NCBI GenBank assembly: GCA_026398575.1
Contig: JAPLSP010000021.1
Location: 1-28,804, forward strand
Length of the DNA stretch: 28,804 bases
From: Candidatus Sumerlaeota bacterium
Lineage (GTDB): Bacteria; Sumerlaeota; Sumerlaeia; JADFCT01
Direction of reading: 5' to 3'
The position numbers and the translations under genes were made by a program. Shown here piece after piece: positions 1-6,844 of the stretch (positions are counted from its first letter, which is position 1; every line of letters begins with the position of its first letter). The notes beneath the pieces are model-generated. The model did not search any database. It saw nothing but the letters and a program-made list of their open reading frames with translations, and was not told where the DNA came from.

Positions 1-40
1 CGGAAGAGATAGTGAGGAAAGGCAATGGCTTGCTTCTTTC

Positions 41-122
41 GCCCTTTCAGGGCTTTCCGAAATTTCTGCGCTCTGTTCCCAGGGCGTTGCCCTGGGCTGT
101 TTTCTTTTTGCCCTTTCAGGGC
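41..122. repeat. Cluster of three short palindromes
   Basis: Two identical 13-bp hairpin sequences, GCCCTTTCAGGGC, lie at 41-53 and 110-122. Between them, at 78-96, is a stem CCCAGGGC / GCCCTGGG with a 3-base loop. The block is downstream of the nitroreductase-like gene, whose stop is at 209-211 on the minus strand. It could act in transcription termination or be a fragment of a dispersed palindromic repeat. I see no convincing gene in 1-208; the open frame over it on the plus strand has no recognisable protein features. Confidence 0.6.
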
Positions 123-208
123 ATCACGGAATACCGTTTGCATCTGAGCTATTATAGAGAGCGGCCTGATCTTGGTGAGAAATCCAGGCTAAGGTTCGCC
201 GGCTGGCG

Positions 209-883
209 TCAGCGTGCGGCGCCGGGCTCGGGCGCCGGATATCCGACGCATTGGCCGAGGATGATTTTCTGGTCTGGGCGCAGATTCATCAACGTGGGAA
301 GAGTTTTGCGATCAACACCGTCGTGGACGACGGTTCCGAGGCCCTCCGAAGCGCAGAAGAGATAAACATTCTGGCTGATGTAGCCGGTGTCAATCGCCGA
401 ATAAAAGGGCTTTTTATCTTCCGACGCCTTTTTCATTTTTGCGAAATCGGCCACGAAGATCAGGCTGAGCGGCGCTGTTTTGCCGGCCGTCGGGCCGCCG
501 ATTTTGGATCGCATATCTTCCTTCAAGATGGGTTTGAGCGCGTGTTCCTTGGCGTCATAGAGAGAAAGGCCGGCGGCGGTGGCGACGTAGATATCTATCT
601 CCTGCGAGTCCATGGCCGAAGGCGCGGTCCGCTTGCCTGTTTCCGGGCGGTTGACGCCAAACGCCGCCCACAAGAGATTGGACAAGATTTGCGGAGAAAT
701 GACTTTGTCGCTCATGGCGCGGACAGTCTTTCTCTCCTTCAGCGCCTGCATGAGCGGTTTCCCGCCGTCCGTCTGCGGCTGGGGAAGTTTTTCCAGCGCG
801 GCTTCCTCCGCCAGAACCAGGGCGGCGGCGATCACGACCGAAATTGCCATCGAGCGGATTGCCAGGGAATGAATTCTGTTCAT
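209..883 (-). CDS. Secreted nitroreductase-like (SagB/ThcOx-type) protein
   Basis: A 224-residue protein resembling the FMN-dependent nitroreductase superfamily, in its short SagB/ThcOx-like form. Supporting segments are the N-terminal RKTVRAM stretch (about residues 51-57), a middle RTAPSAMDSQEIDIYV segment (85-100), DTGYISQNVYLFCASEGLG (165-183) and a C-terminal VGYPAPEPG. These fit the usual layout of flavin-contacting Arg residues, the sheet strand, the interface helix and the final strand. The start chosen is the ATG at 883, which has AAGGA about 8 bases upstream and begins a signal-peptide-like N terminus (MNRIHSLAIRS followed by a hydrophobic Ala/Val run); an in-frame ATG 9 bases upstream has no such spacing. 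It lies 29 bases after the galactanase gene and is probably co-transcribed with it. The substrate is unknown. Export of a flavin protein is somewhat unusual and would need a cofactor-compatible export route. Confidence 0.8.
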   Translation of the reverse strand: MNRIHSLAIRSMAISVVIAAALVLAEEAALEKLPQPQTDGGKPLMQALKERKTVRAMSDKVISPQILSNLLWAAFGVNRPETGKRTAPSAMDSQEIDIYVATAAGLSLYDAKEHALKPILKEDMRSKIGGPTAGKTAPLSLIFVADFAKMKKASEDKKPFYSAIDTGYISQNVYLFCASEGLGTVVHDGVDRKTLPTLMNLRPDQKIILGQCVGYPAPEPGAAR

Positions 884-912
884 GGTAAGCATCCTTATGA
901 AGATAATTTGGA

Positions 913-2031
913 TCACCGTAAATCGGCGGTTTTGCCGGCGCCATAATCCTTCGCCATTTCAGGATAGGCGTCCATCTCCGCTTTGACAGCGCCTTTGGAA
1001 TCGAATAAATGCCCGTCGGTCGGTTCCCAGATGAATGATCCCAGTCCTTTGCCGTTGGGAAGTCCCTGCACGACGTCGTTGATCTCCCGGACATTCGGCG
1101 TTGAATATTCCACGAGGATGATCGGCTGCCTGTATCTTTGCGCCAGATCCGTCAGGTTGGATTTCAAATCAGCCAGCGTCCCATGCCACTTGGGATAGTA
1201 GGACTGGCCGATGATATCGAACTCGACTCCATGAGAGGTGACGTTATCGAGGAACCATCTGGATTGCGGATTCTGTCCGCCGCAGGCCAGATGGAGCATG
1301 ATTTTCAGCGATGGGTCCGCTTCGCGCGCGCCGGCGATCCCGGCTTTGAGCAAACCGCAAAAGCCGTCCAGCGATTTATCGAAGGCGCCATCGGGCCGCA
1401 AAAATCCGGCGCTGATCTCGTTGCCGATCTGGACCATATCGGGCGGCGTTCCTTCGTCTTTCATTTTTTGCAGAACTTCCCGCGTATAGTCGCGGACCGC
1501 TTTTTGCAGATCGGCGCCGTGCAGGTCTTTCCACGCCTCCGGTTTGATTTGATGGGCTGGATCGGCCCAGGTGTCGCTGTAATGGAAATCGAGGAGGAAT
1601 TTCATCCCCGCCGCCTTGATGCGCTTGGCCATCTTCAGGGTTTGTTCCAGGCCGCAAAAGCCTTTGCTGGAATATCCCTTGGGCGCCGCCGGGTTGCAGA
1701 AAATTCGCAGCCGGATGTAGTTGAACTTGTGGTCTTTGAGAATTTCGAAAACGTCTTTTTGAATCCCATTATCGGAAAAGCGCCTGCCTTTGTCTTCCTG
1801 CTCCGGAACCCAGGAAATATCGGCGCCGATCATAAAGGCTGGAAGCATTTTCGAAGGCGCTGCTGTGCTTTGCGCCGCGGCAAAGCACTGGAACAAGAGG
1901 GAAATTATCAGAAGAATCAGCGGCAATATGCTGTGGCGATAAGCCGGCGAAGGACGGCAAGGACCGCAAGGACCGCAAGGACCGCAAAGACAACAATGAC
2001 CATGAGCTGCATGATCAATAGAATGCTTCAT
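913..2031 (-). CDS. Secreted GH53 arabinogalactan endo-beta-1,4-galactanase
   Basis: This gene encodes a glycoside hydrolase family 53 enzyme, which cleaves beta-1,4-galactan side chains of type I arabinogalactan. Visible family signatures are IGADISWVPEQE near the mature N terminus, YIRLRIF, LLDFHYSDTWADPAHQ, the acid/base motif VQIGNE (Glu about 205 from the start used here) and the nucleophile motif ILVEYS (Glu about 308). The C terminus has the typical GSFIWEP segment. A hydrophobic export signal (ILPLILLIISLLFQCFAAAQS) lies unusually far, about 30 residues, from the ATG at 2031. The intervening residues translate a 9-bp repeat into Cys-Gly-Pro triplets. The frame stays open upstream to a TTG at 2115, through a second repeat read as Gly-Pro-Lys. 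The true start is therefore uncertain, and no strong ribosome site is visible at 2031. The product is 372 residues from this start. It sits between the beta-lactamase-fold gene and the nitroreductase-like gene, all on the same strand. Confidence 0.9.
   Translation of the reverse strand: MKHSIDHAAHGHCCLCGPCGPCGPCRPSPAYRHSILPLILLIISLLFQCFAAAQSTAAPSKMLPAFMIGADISWVPEQEDKGRRFSDNGIQKDVFEILKDHKFNYIRLRIFCNPAAPKGYSSKGFCGLEQTLKMAKRIKAAGMKFLLDFHYSDTWADPAHQIKPEAWKDLHGADLQKAVRDYTREVLQKMKDEGTPPDMVQIGNEISAGFLRPDGAFDKSLDGFCGLLKAGIAGAREADPSLKIMLHLACGGQNPQSRWFLDNVTSHGVEFDIIGQSYYPKWHGTLADLKSNLTDLAQRYRQPIILVEYSTPNVREINDVVQGLPNGKGLGSFIWEPTDGHLFDSKGAVKAEMDAYPEMAKDYGAGKTADLR
1950..1994. repeat. 9-bp tandem repeat, AAGGACCGC type, five units
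   Basis: Five consecutive nonamers on the plus strand: AAGGACGGC, three copies of AAGGACCGC, then AAAGACAAC. The array lies inside the predicted N-terminal part of the galactanase frame, where the minus strand reads Cys-Gly-Pro triplets. It faces a second array of opposite orientation at 2054-2098. Confidence 0.9.
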
Positions 2032-2053
2032 CGCCTGATCCAATTTTCTTTGG

Positions 2054-2098
2054 CATCCCTTGGGTCCCTTGGGTCCCTTGGGTCCCTTAGGTCCTCGC
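2054..2098. repeat. 9-bp tandem repeat, GGTCCCTTG type, five units
   Basis: About five nonamers centred on three near-perfect GGTCCCTTG units at 2063-2089, with degenerate flanking units. They are close to the reverse complement of the AAGGACCGC array at 1950-1994, so the two arrays could pair across a spacer of about 60 bases. On the minus strand the sequence reads Gly-Pro-Lys in the open frame upstream of the galactanase ATG. It lies in the gap between the serine hydrolase stop (2140) and the galactanase start. Confidence 0.9.
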
Positions 2099-2139
2099 TC
2101 TCCCTCATCCGCCAAAGCAAAGTCAAAACCCCTGTCGCG

Positions 2140-3372
2140 CTATCGCTCCAAGAGCCTTGCCCCCGCGGTCTGGAATGCGCGCCGCAGGTCGGAGCCGTCG
2201 GCATTGCCGAAATTCGTTCGCTGGACCATGAGGATATAGACCACCCGCTTGACGGGATCAATCCACGCCTGCGTGCCGTAAGCGCCGCCATGGCCGAACG
2301 AGCCCGGCGAGAGCATGGCCGTTGGCCCTTGCGGCTGACGAATGACGCACCACCCAAGGCCCCACCCATTGCCCTCGGTGAAGCCGGTCTTGAGATCGCC
2401 GGTTTGAATGCTGGTCATCAGTTTGATGGATTCCGGCTTGAGCAATTGTTTCCCGCCGACCGAGCCTTGATTCAGGATCATCAGGCAAAAGCGGGCGTAG
2501 TCGGAGGCCGTGGAGAACAGTCCGCCATTGGGCGCCGGATAGCGATCGCGATCCGTGGGAAGATAACCGTTCAAGAACGCAATGGGCGATTCCATGAGCG
2601 TTCCGGTGGTGAATTTATACGATTTGGCAATTCGGGCGGCCTGCTCGGCGTTCGGGTAGAATGAGGTGTCTTTCATTCGCAGCGGATCAAAAATGCGTTG
2701 CTGCAGGAAGTCGGGAAAGGACTGTCCCGAAACAACCTCGACGATGCGGCCCAGCGAATTGATGCCGGACTGGCAGTATTGCCACTTGGCGCCGGGCGCG
2801 AACTGCAAAGGCTTGCTCGCATAGATCGGGATCACGTCCGCCAGCGACTTGGCCAGCTTGTATTGCGCCGGCGCAGCCTCGGGCAGGCCGGATGTATGCG
2901 TCAGCAAATGCCGCAGCGTCAGATTGCCCGGCTTGCCATCGGCAGTTTTGACATTGGCCAGCTCCGGCAGATACTTGGCCACCGGATCGTCCACCGAAAG
3001 CTTCCCCTCATCCTGCAACATCATGATGGCGGTCGCGGTGATAGGCTTGGTCATCGAAGCGATCCAGAAAATCGCGTTCGTCCGCATGGGCGCGCTGGTC
3101 TGGATATCCGCCAGGCCGGCGGCGTCGAGATAAAGGAGTCTGTCGCGCTTGGCCACAAGCCCGACGGCTCCGGCGATTTCTTTCTTGGCGATGTATTCCT
3201 TCAAGACGTTTGAGATCGCGACACATTTCGCGGAATAGCCTTGGGATGCCGAGGAGACGCCATCTACCGACCCTTGATCGCGATAGAGACCGCGGCACGA
3301 CAGCATCACGCACAGCGCCACAGCCGCCAAACCCGAATAGCAAACCGGCCATCGGCCGAAAACTCCGCTCAT
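2140..3372 (-). CDS. Class C beta-lactamase-fold serine hydrolase (Pfam Beta-lactamase)
   Basis: A 410-residue exported protein of the serine beta-lactamase-like/esterase/D-aminopeptidase superfamily. The SxxK motif is ASMTKP (Ser106, Lys109), and the third motif is HGG in SFGHGGAYGTQ (361-363). The Tyr motif region reads WQYCQSGIN (Tyr199), so the usual YxN Asn appears to be Gln or shifted. LTLRHLLTHTSGLP (151-164) is another family hallmark. The ATG at 3372 is preferred because GAGG lies about 9 bases upstream and it begins a signal peptide (LAAVALCVMLSC), possibly a lipoprotein signal with Cys26. The longer open frame to 3453 only translates the 9-bp repeat into Arg/Thr/Ser. The fold covers esterases, peptidases and transesterases, so antibiotic resistance should not be assumed; a hydrolytic role in the periplasm or outer envelope is the safe reading. 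It precedes the galactanase gene. Confidence 0.9.
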   Translation of the reverse strand: MSGVFGRWPVCYSGLAAVALCVMLSCRGLYRDQGSVDGVSSASQGYSAKCVAISNVLKEYIAKKEIAGAVGLVAKRDRLLYLDAAGLADIQTSAPMRTNAIFWIASMTKPITATAIMMLQDEGKLSVDDPVAKYLPELANVKTADGKPGNLTLRHLLTHTSGLPEAAPAQYKLAKSLADVIPIYASKPLQFAPGAKWQYCQSGINSLGRIVEVVSGQSFPDFLQQRIFDPLRMKDTSFYPNAEQAARIAKSYKFTTGTLMESPIAFLNGYLPTDRDRYPAPNGGLFSTASDYARFCLMILNQGSVGGKQLLKPESIKLMTSIQTGDLKTGFTEGNGWGLGWCVIRQPQGPTAMLSPGSFGHGGAYGTQAWIDPVKRVVYILMVQRTNFGNADGSDLRRAFQTAGARLLER

Positions 3373-3385
3373 CAAATTATTCCTC

Positions 3386-3439
3386 ATCCTTGAAGTCCTT
3401 GTGGTCCTTGATGTCCTTGCGGTCCTTGATGTCCTTCTC
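3386..3439. repeat. 9-bp tandem repeat, GTCCTTGxx type, six units
   Basis: Six consecutive nonamers, ATCCTTGAA, GTCCTTGTG, GTCCTTGAT, GTCCTTGCG, GTCCTTGAT and GTCCTTCTC. They fill most of the gap between the response-regulator stop (3472) and the serine hydrolase start (3372). The reverse-complement core CAAGGAC matches the repeats at 1950-1994, so these belong to one repeat family. Confidence 0.9.
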
Positions 3440-3471
3440 ATGCCGCCCGCCAAACCAAGGCTGAAAGCCCC

Positions 3472-4878
3472 CTACAGCAGCATTCCCTTCTTCTTCATTT
3501 TTTCCACCAGCGTCGTACGCTTGATGTTGAGCAATTGGGCGGCGCGATTTTTGACGCCCTTGGCCGCCTCGAGCGCCAGGGCGATCATCTGCGCCTCGTA
3601 TTCCTCGACAAGCGCGTTCATATCCACGCCTCCTTCGGGCACGCACAGGGGCGGCATTCCAAGGCCTTTTCCTCCCCCGGCCAGCAGGGGCGACCGGTAC
3701 TTCTCGGGAAGCATGGCGGCCGAGACTTTGCCTTTCGGGTGCAGGATGACCATTCGCTCGACCAGGTTCTCCAGTTCGCGCACATTGCCCGGCCAGGCGT
3801 GGCGTCTCAGCGCCTCGAGCGCGTCGTCCTCGAATCCCTCGAAAGCGCGGTTTTTGGACGCGTTGAATTTGTGGATGAAATGCTCGATCAGCCGCGGCAG
3901 GTCATCCAGCCGCTCGCTCAGCGAGGGAACATGGATGGGGATGACGTTCAGGCGGTAGTAAAGATCCTCGCGGAAAGTTTTTTGCGCGACCATTTCCTCG
4001 AGATTGCGATTGGTGGCGGCGATGACGCGCACGTCCACATTGATCGTCTTCGTGGAACCGACCATTTCGAGCTGACCTTCCTGCAAGACGCGCAGGAGTT
4101 TGACTTGGAGCAACGGCGACATTTCGCCGACTTCGTCGAGGAAGAGCGTGCCGCCGTTGGCCAGTTGGAAGCGTCCGGCCCGGTCGCTGATGGCGCCGGT
4201 GAAGGCGCCTTTGACGTGGCCGAACAGTTCGCTCTCCAGCAGGGTTTCGGGCAGGGCGCCGCAGTTGACGGGGATCATCGGTCTGCTGGCGCGCGGCCCG
4301 AGCAGATGGATCGCCCGCGCCACGAGCTCCTTGCCCGTGCCGCTTTTGCCGAGGATCATGGCGGTGCTGTCGCTGTCGGCCACCGCGCGAATCAAATCCT
4401 GCACTTCGACGATTCCCGGCGACGAGCCGATCATGCCCGGGATCGGCTCATTCGGACTTGGGCGGCGGCGGGGAGCGCGGGATGCCTGATTGCGCAGGTG
4501 AAATATCTCGATTGCGCGGCGCGTGGCGGAGCGAATTTCCTCGGCGTGAAAGGGCTTGGTCAGAAAATCCGAGGCGCCGCACCGGATCGCCTCCACAGCG
4601 TTTTCCATGGTTCCATACCCGGTCGCCACGATTACAACAGTATCCAGTCTATGGTCCTGAATATGCCGCAGAACGGCGAAGCCGTCGGCTTTGGGCATCC
4701 GGATGTCAACGAAGCAAACGCTGTAGCCGTTTTTGGAAAGCATCTCGATGGCTTGGACGCCGTCGTGGGCTTTGTCAATCGCGTATTCGTGACTGTCAAG
4801 AATGGCCGCGAACAGTTCGCGGACGCCGGGGTCATCGTCGGCAATTAGAATCGGTTCTTTTTCTTCGGCTGCAAACAT
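3472..4878 (-). CDS. NtrC-family sigma-54-dependent response regulator
   Basis: A 468-residue regulator with the complete three-part NtrC layout. The receiver domain (about residues 7-120) has the acidic pocket ADDD, phospho-acceptor Asp58 in FVDIRMP, the Thr of VATGYG and Lys108 in FLTKPF. The AAA+ sigma-54 interaction domain (about 147-380) has Walker A as GKSGTGKE (177-184), the GAFTGA loop (224-229) that contacts sigma-54, Walker B GGTLFLDEVGEM, and the arginine-finger segment REDLYYRLNVIPI. A Fis-type helix-turn-helix closes the protein (KGVKNRAAQLLNIKRTTL). The only change from the most common Walker A is Lys for Glu in G-E-S-G. The ATG at 4878 is the first in frame; upstream only a TTG extends it. 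It lies 154 bases after the histidine kinase and is very probably its partner. Its targets are unknown, though the downstream hydrolase genes are natural candidates. Confidence 0.95.
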   Translation of the reverse strand: MFAAEEKEPILIADDDPGVRELFAAILDSHEYAIDKAHDGVQAIEMLSKNGYSVCFVDIRMPKADGFAVLRHIQDHRLDTVVIVATGYGTMENAVEAIRCGASDFLTKPFHAEEIRSATRRAIEIFHLRNQASRAPRRRPSPNEPIPGMIGSSPGIVEVQDLIRAVADSDSTAMILGKSGTGKELVARAIHLLGPRASRPMIPVNCGALPETLLESELFGHVKGAFTGAISDRAGRFQLANGGTLFLDEVGEMSPLLQVKLLRVLQEGQLEMVGSTKTINVDVRVIAATNRNLEEMVAQKTFREDLYYRLNVIPIHVPSLSERLDDLPRLIEHFIHKFNASKNRAFEGFEDDALEALRRHAWPGNVRELENLVERMVILHPKGKVSAAMLPEKYRSPLLAGGGKGLGMPPLCVPEGGVDMNALVEEYEAQMIALALEAAKGVKNRAAQLLNIKRTTLVEKMKKKGMLL

Positions 4879-4888
4879 GATCTCAAAC

Positions 4889-4963
4889 GCCCAAATTTGG
4901 GAAAACAAGCGCAAACGCAAATATTTCCCTTGGTTGGCAGTGGAGGATATTTGGGAAATTTTA
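4889..4963. promoter_or_regulatory. Possible operator: repeated TTTGGGAAA motif upstream of the response regulator
   Basis: The gap between the kinase stop and the regulator start has a perfect 12-bp palindrome, CCCAAATTTGGG, at 4890-4901. The core TTTGGGAAA occurs at 4896 and again near 4950, and a related inverted copy, AAATATTTCCCTT, starts at 4919. Repeated dyads at this spacing fit a DNA-binding protein site, perhaps autoregulation. No sigma-54 promoter of the TGGC-N8-TTGC kind is evident. Confidence 0.35.
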
Positions 4964-5032
4964 CGCTATTGATATAATTTTCTCATGAATGGCGGCGCGG
5001 CGCAACCGCATTTTCTCCCGTGCCACTTTGAG

Positions 5033-6313
5033 CTATGCCGGAACGATGATCACAAAGCAGGCGCCGCCGTCTTCGTGGTTTCCCGCGCGAATGGTTCCGC
5101 CGTGGTCCTCGATGATGCGCTTGACAATGGCCAGCCCCAGTCCGGCGCCGCCTTCGCGCGTCGAAAAGAATACATCGAAAATGTGTTCGATGTCTTCGGC
5201 GGAGATTCCCGGACCGCTGTCGGCGATTTCCAGGCGTATCATGCCGCCCTCGGCCCGGGCCGTGATGAACAACTTCCGGTCGCGGGAATCGAGGCCGCGC
5301 TCCATCGCCTGCAGGCCGTTGAGGATCAGATTGACCAGCACCTCCTGATACGCCGCCGGTTCGCCGTGCAGGGCAAGCGCCGCAGGCAAATCATCCACCC
5401 ACCGAACGCCGTGCCGCTCGATCTCCGGCTGCAGCAGGCCCTGCACTTCCCGGATCAATGCGACCAGGTCGAATTCGGCCCTGGCGCGTCCGCGCGGCAG
5501 GGCGAACGAAAGAAAATTGCTCAGCGTTATATTGAGCTGTTTGATCTGATTGCGCAGCGCCCCGGACGCCGTCTTGATCCGCGCCGGCGATTCGGGATTC
5601 GGATCGTTCAAGTCTTCTTCCACGATCTGCAAGTTGAGATTCATCGCGTTGAGCGGGTTGCGGATTTCGTGCGCCAGCCCCGAGGCCAGCGTGCCGACGT
5701 AGGCCATGTGTTCGATCTGGTTCTGCCGCTGGACCAGATTCAGATGACGGCGGAACATGCGCCACAGTAGAACCGTCAGCGCGGCCAGGATCAGCGTCAT
5801 GGCGCTCAGGAAAGCGATCATCTGCAAGCTCATGAACCAGCTGGTGGACTGGATGTCGCGCAGCACCTTGCTGTTCGAGAGCATCACTTTCAGGTCGCCG
5901 ATTTTGTGTTCGCCGATGATGATGGGGCGGACGATGGGGGTGGCGTCCTTAATGGTTTCGACGTTGTAGTTCAGCGAATTGCTGGTGGGTTCGAAAATAA
6001 TTTCGCCTTCATTGTTCAGAAGTTTCACGCTCAGGATCTTGCCAAGGTCGCGGTGAAAAACATCAATGCGCTGGGTGACGCTGGGCAGGTTCTGGATCTC
6101 TTTGGAATTGACGGCGCCGGACTGCTTGATATACGAGACCACGTCCGCCTGAAGATTATTCACCTGCTCCTCGGCCAGACGAACGGCGTCCTTGACCAGG
6201 CGGTCGCGCATAAACGACAGCATGAGCACCGTCAGCAGCGTCAGTCCCGAAGCCAACGCCAGCAACATCGCCAGCCAGATAATGATGGTCTTGGTTTTAA
6301 GAGAAAGAGGCAT
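5033..6313 (-). CDS. Membrane sensor histidine kinase
   Basis: A 426-residue two-component sensor kinase. Two hydrophobic segments (about residues 9-35 and 160-185) bracket an extracytoplasmic region of about 125 residues. No clear HAMP or PAS domain follows the second segment, which leads through a short linker into the dimerisation helix. The H-box is SGLAHEIRNPLNAM with His215. The N-box is VLVNLILNGLQAME (about 326-338), G1 is DSGPGIS (365-371) and G2 is GGAGLGLAIVKRI (388-400). These are all the catalytic motifs of the HATPase_c kinases that usually pair with NtrC-type regulators. The gene is immediately upstream of such a regulator on the same strand, so phosphotransfer between them is the natural inference. 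The signal sensed cannot be read from the sequence. The ATG at 6313 has no obvious ribosome site. Confidence 0.93.
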   Translation of the reverse strand: MPLSLKTKTIIIWLAMLLALASGLTLLTVLMLSFMRDRLVKDAVRLAEEQVNNLQADVVSYIKQSGAVNSKEIQNLPSVTQRIDVFHRDLGKILSVKLLNNEGEIIFEPTSNSLNYNVETIKDATPIVRPIIIGEHKIGDLKVMLSNSKVLRDIQSTSWFMSLQMIAFLSAMTLILAALTVLLWRMFRRHLNLVQRQNQIEHMAYVGTLASGLAHEIRNPLNAMNLNLQIVEEDLNDPNPESPARIKTASGALRNQIKQLNITLSNFLSFALPRGRARAEFDLVALIREVQGLLQPEIERHGVRWVDDLPAALALHGEPAAYQEVLVNLILNGLQAMERGLDSRDRKLFITARAEGGMIRLEIADSGPGISAEDIEHIFDVFFSTREGGAGLGLAIVKRIIEDHGGTIRAGNHEDGGACFVIIVPA

Positions 6314-6362
6314 GGGGGATAGCGCTCAATATTCAACATTCAATATTCAATATCCAAAGGCA

Positions 6363-6442
6363 AATGTCCAATGTCCAACAGGGAATGTCCAATGTCCAAC
6401 AGGGAATGTCCAATGTCCAACAGGGAATGTCCAATGTCCAAC
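6363..6442. repeat. 21-bp tandem repeat, 3.8 copies
   Basis: The units begin at 6363, 6384, 6405 and 6426 (the last incomplete) and are essentially identical. Each is built from three heptads, AATGTCC, AATGTCC and AACAGGG, so the array is a heptad repeat of higher order. Less perfect heptads, such as ATTCAAT, precede it. There are no unique spacers, so it is not a CRISPR array. Confidence 0.9.
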
Positions 6443-6725
6443 TCCTATTAAAGCAGGGCGCAAGGAAGAGCCGGCTGCAAGCCGGCTAATATCTGCCGTT
6501 TTGCCGGACTAGACATTGTCATTTCTTTTTAGGCGGCAATGTCTCCATGATTCGATTGCGATCTTATCCGAAGCTGCGGGGCGGTTCAAGCCTGCGATTG
6601 ACGATGCGCTCTTGCATGTTGCTTGCGGAGGGATTGCGGCTTTGGGGGGAGAGGGGGGAAGGCAAGAAGAGAGGGGGAATGCGCGAGAGGGCGGTTGAGT
6701 AGCGTGAATTGGTTAGCGTGCTGCG

Positions 6726-6743
6726 GCGGGCGGGGACGCCCGC
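6726..6743. repeat. Short GC hairpin with GGGA loop
   Basis: A perfect 7-bp stem, GCGGGCG / CGCCCGC, encloses a GGGA tetraloop in the leader region of the sulfatase gene, about 100 bases before its start. It resembles dispersed intergenic palindromes found in many uncultured bacterial genomes. A regulatory role is not shown. Confidence 0.5.
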
Positions 6744-6844
6744 GCTCCCAGGGAAAAATCCGTCTTGACGGGGCGCGCTTGCATCGGATGCAATCGCGGC
6801 ATCATGCGTCGTCATGTTGATTCCGCGCGCCAAGGAACAAGACC

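Larger units (their letters stand above)
6314..6844. other. Divergent intergenic region with repeats, no convincing gene
   Basis: This 531-base gap separates the kinase (leftward) and the sulfatase (rightward). It contains AT-rich ATTCAAT-type heptads near 6330-6355, a 21-bp tandem repeat (6363-6442), the self-complementary pair AGCCGGCT around 6469-6487, and a G-rich stretch at 6642-6675. A 7-bp stem GCGGGCG / CGCCCGC with a GGGA loop lies at 6726-6743. Short open frames across it look like translated repeat (for example AGVPAR on the minus strand) and are not supported as genes. Both flanking genes must have promoters here, but I could not pick them out reliably. Confidence 0.6.

Noticed and set aside
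12..365. A 117-codon frame at the left edge.
   Set aside because: It runs through the palindrome cluster and then antisense to the nitroreductase-like gene; no domain or ribosome site.
1138..4848. Long plus-strand open frames opposite the minus-strand genes (for example 1138-2664 and 3535-4848).
   Set aside because: They lie antisense to genes with clear family motifs, their translations are Arg/Gly/Ala-rich with no domain, and they are explained by GC-biased third positions.
4971..4984. A TATAAT box on the plus strand near 4973.
   Set aside because: No plus-strand gene follows; the sequence is AT-rich gap between two minus-strand genes.
6363..6442. Possible CRISPR array.
   Set aside because: Units are adjacent with no unique spacers, and no cas genes are present.
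6564..6833. A minus-strand frame upstream of the sulfatase.
   Set aside because: Its sequence is a translated intergenic palindrome region (AGVPAR segment) with low-complexity stretches and no domain.
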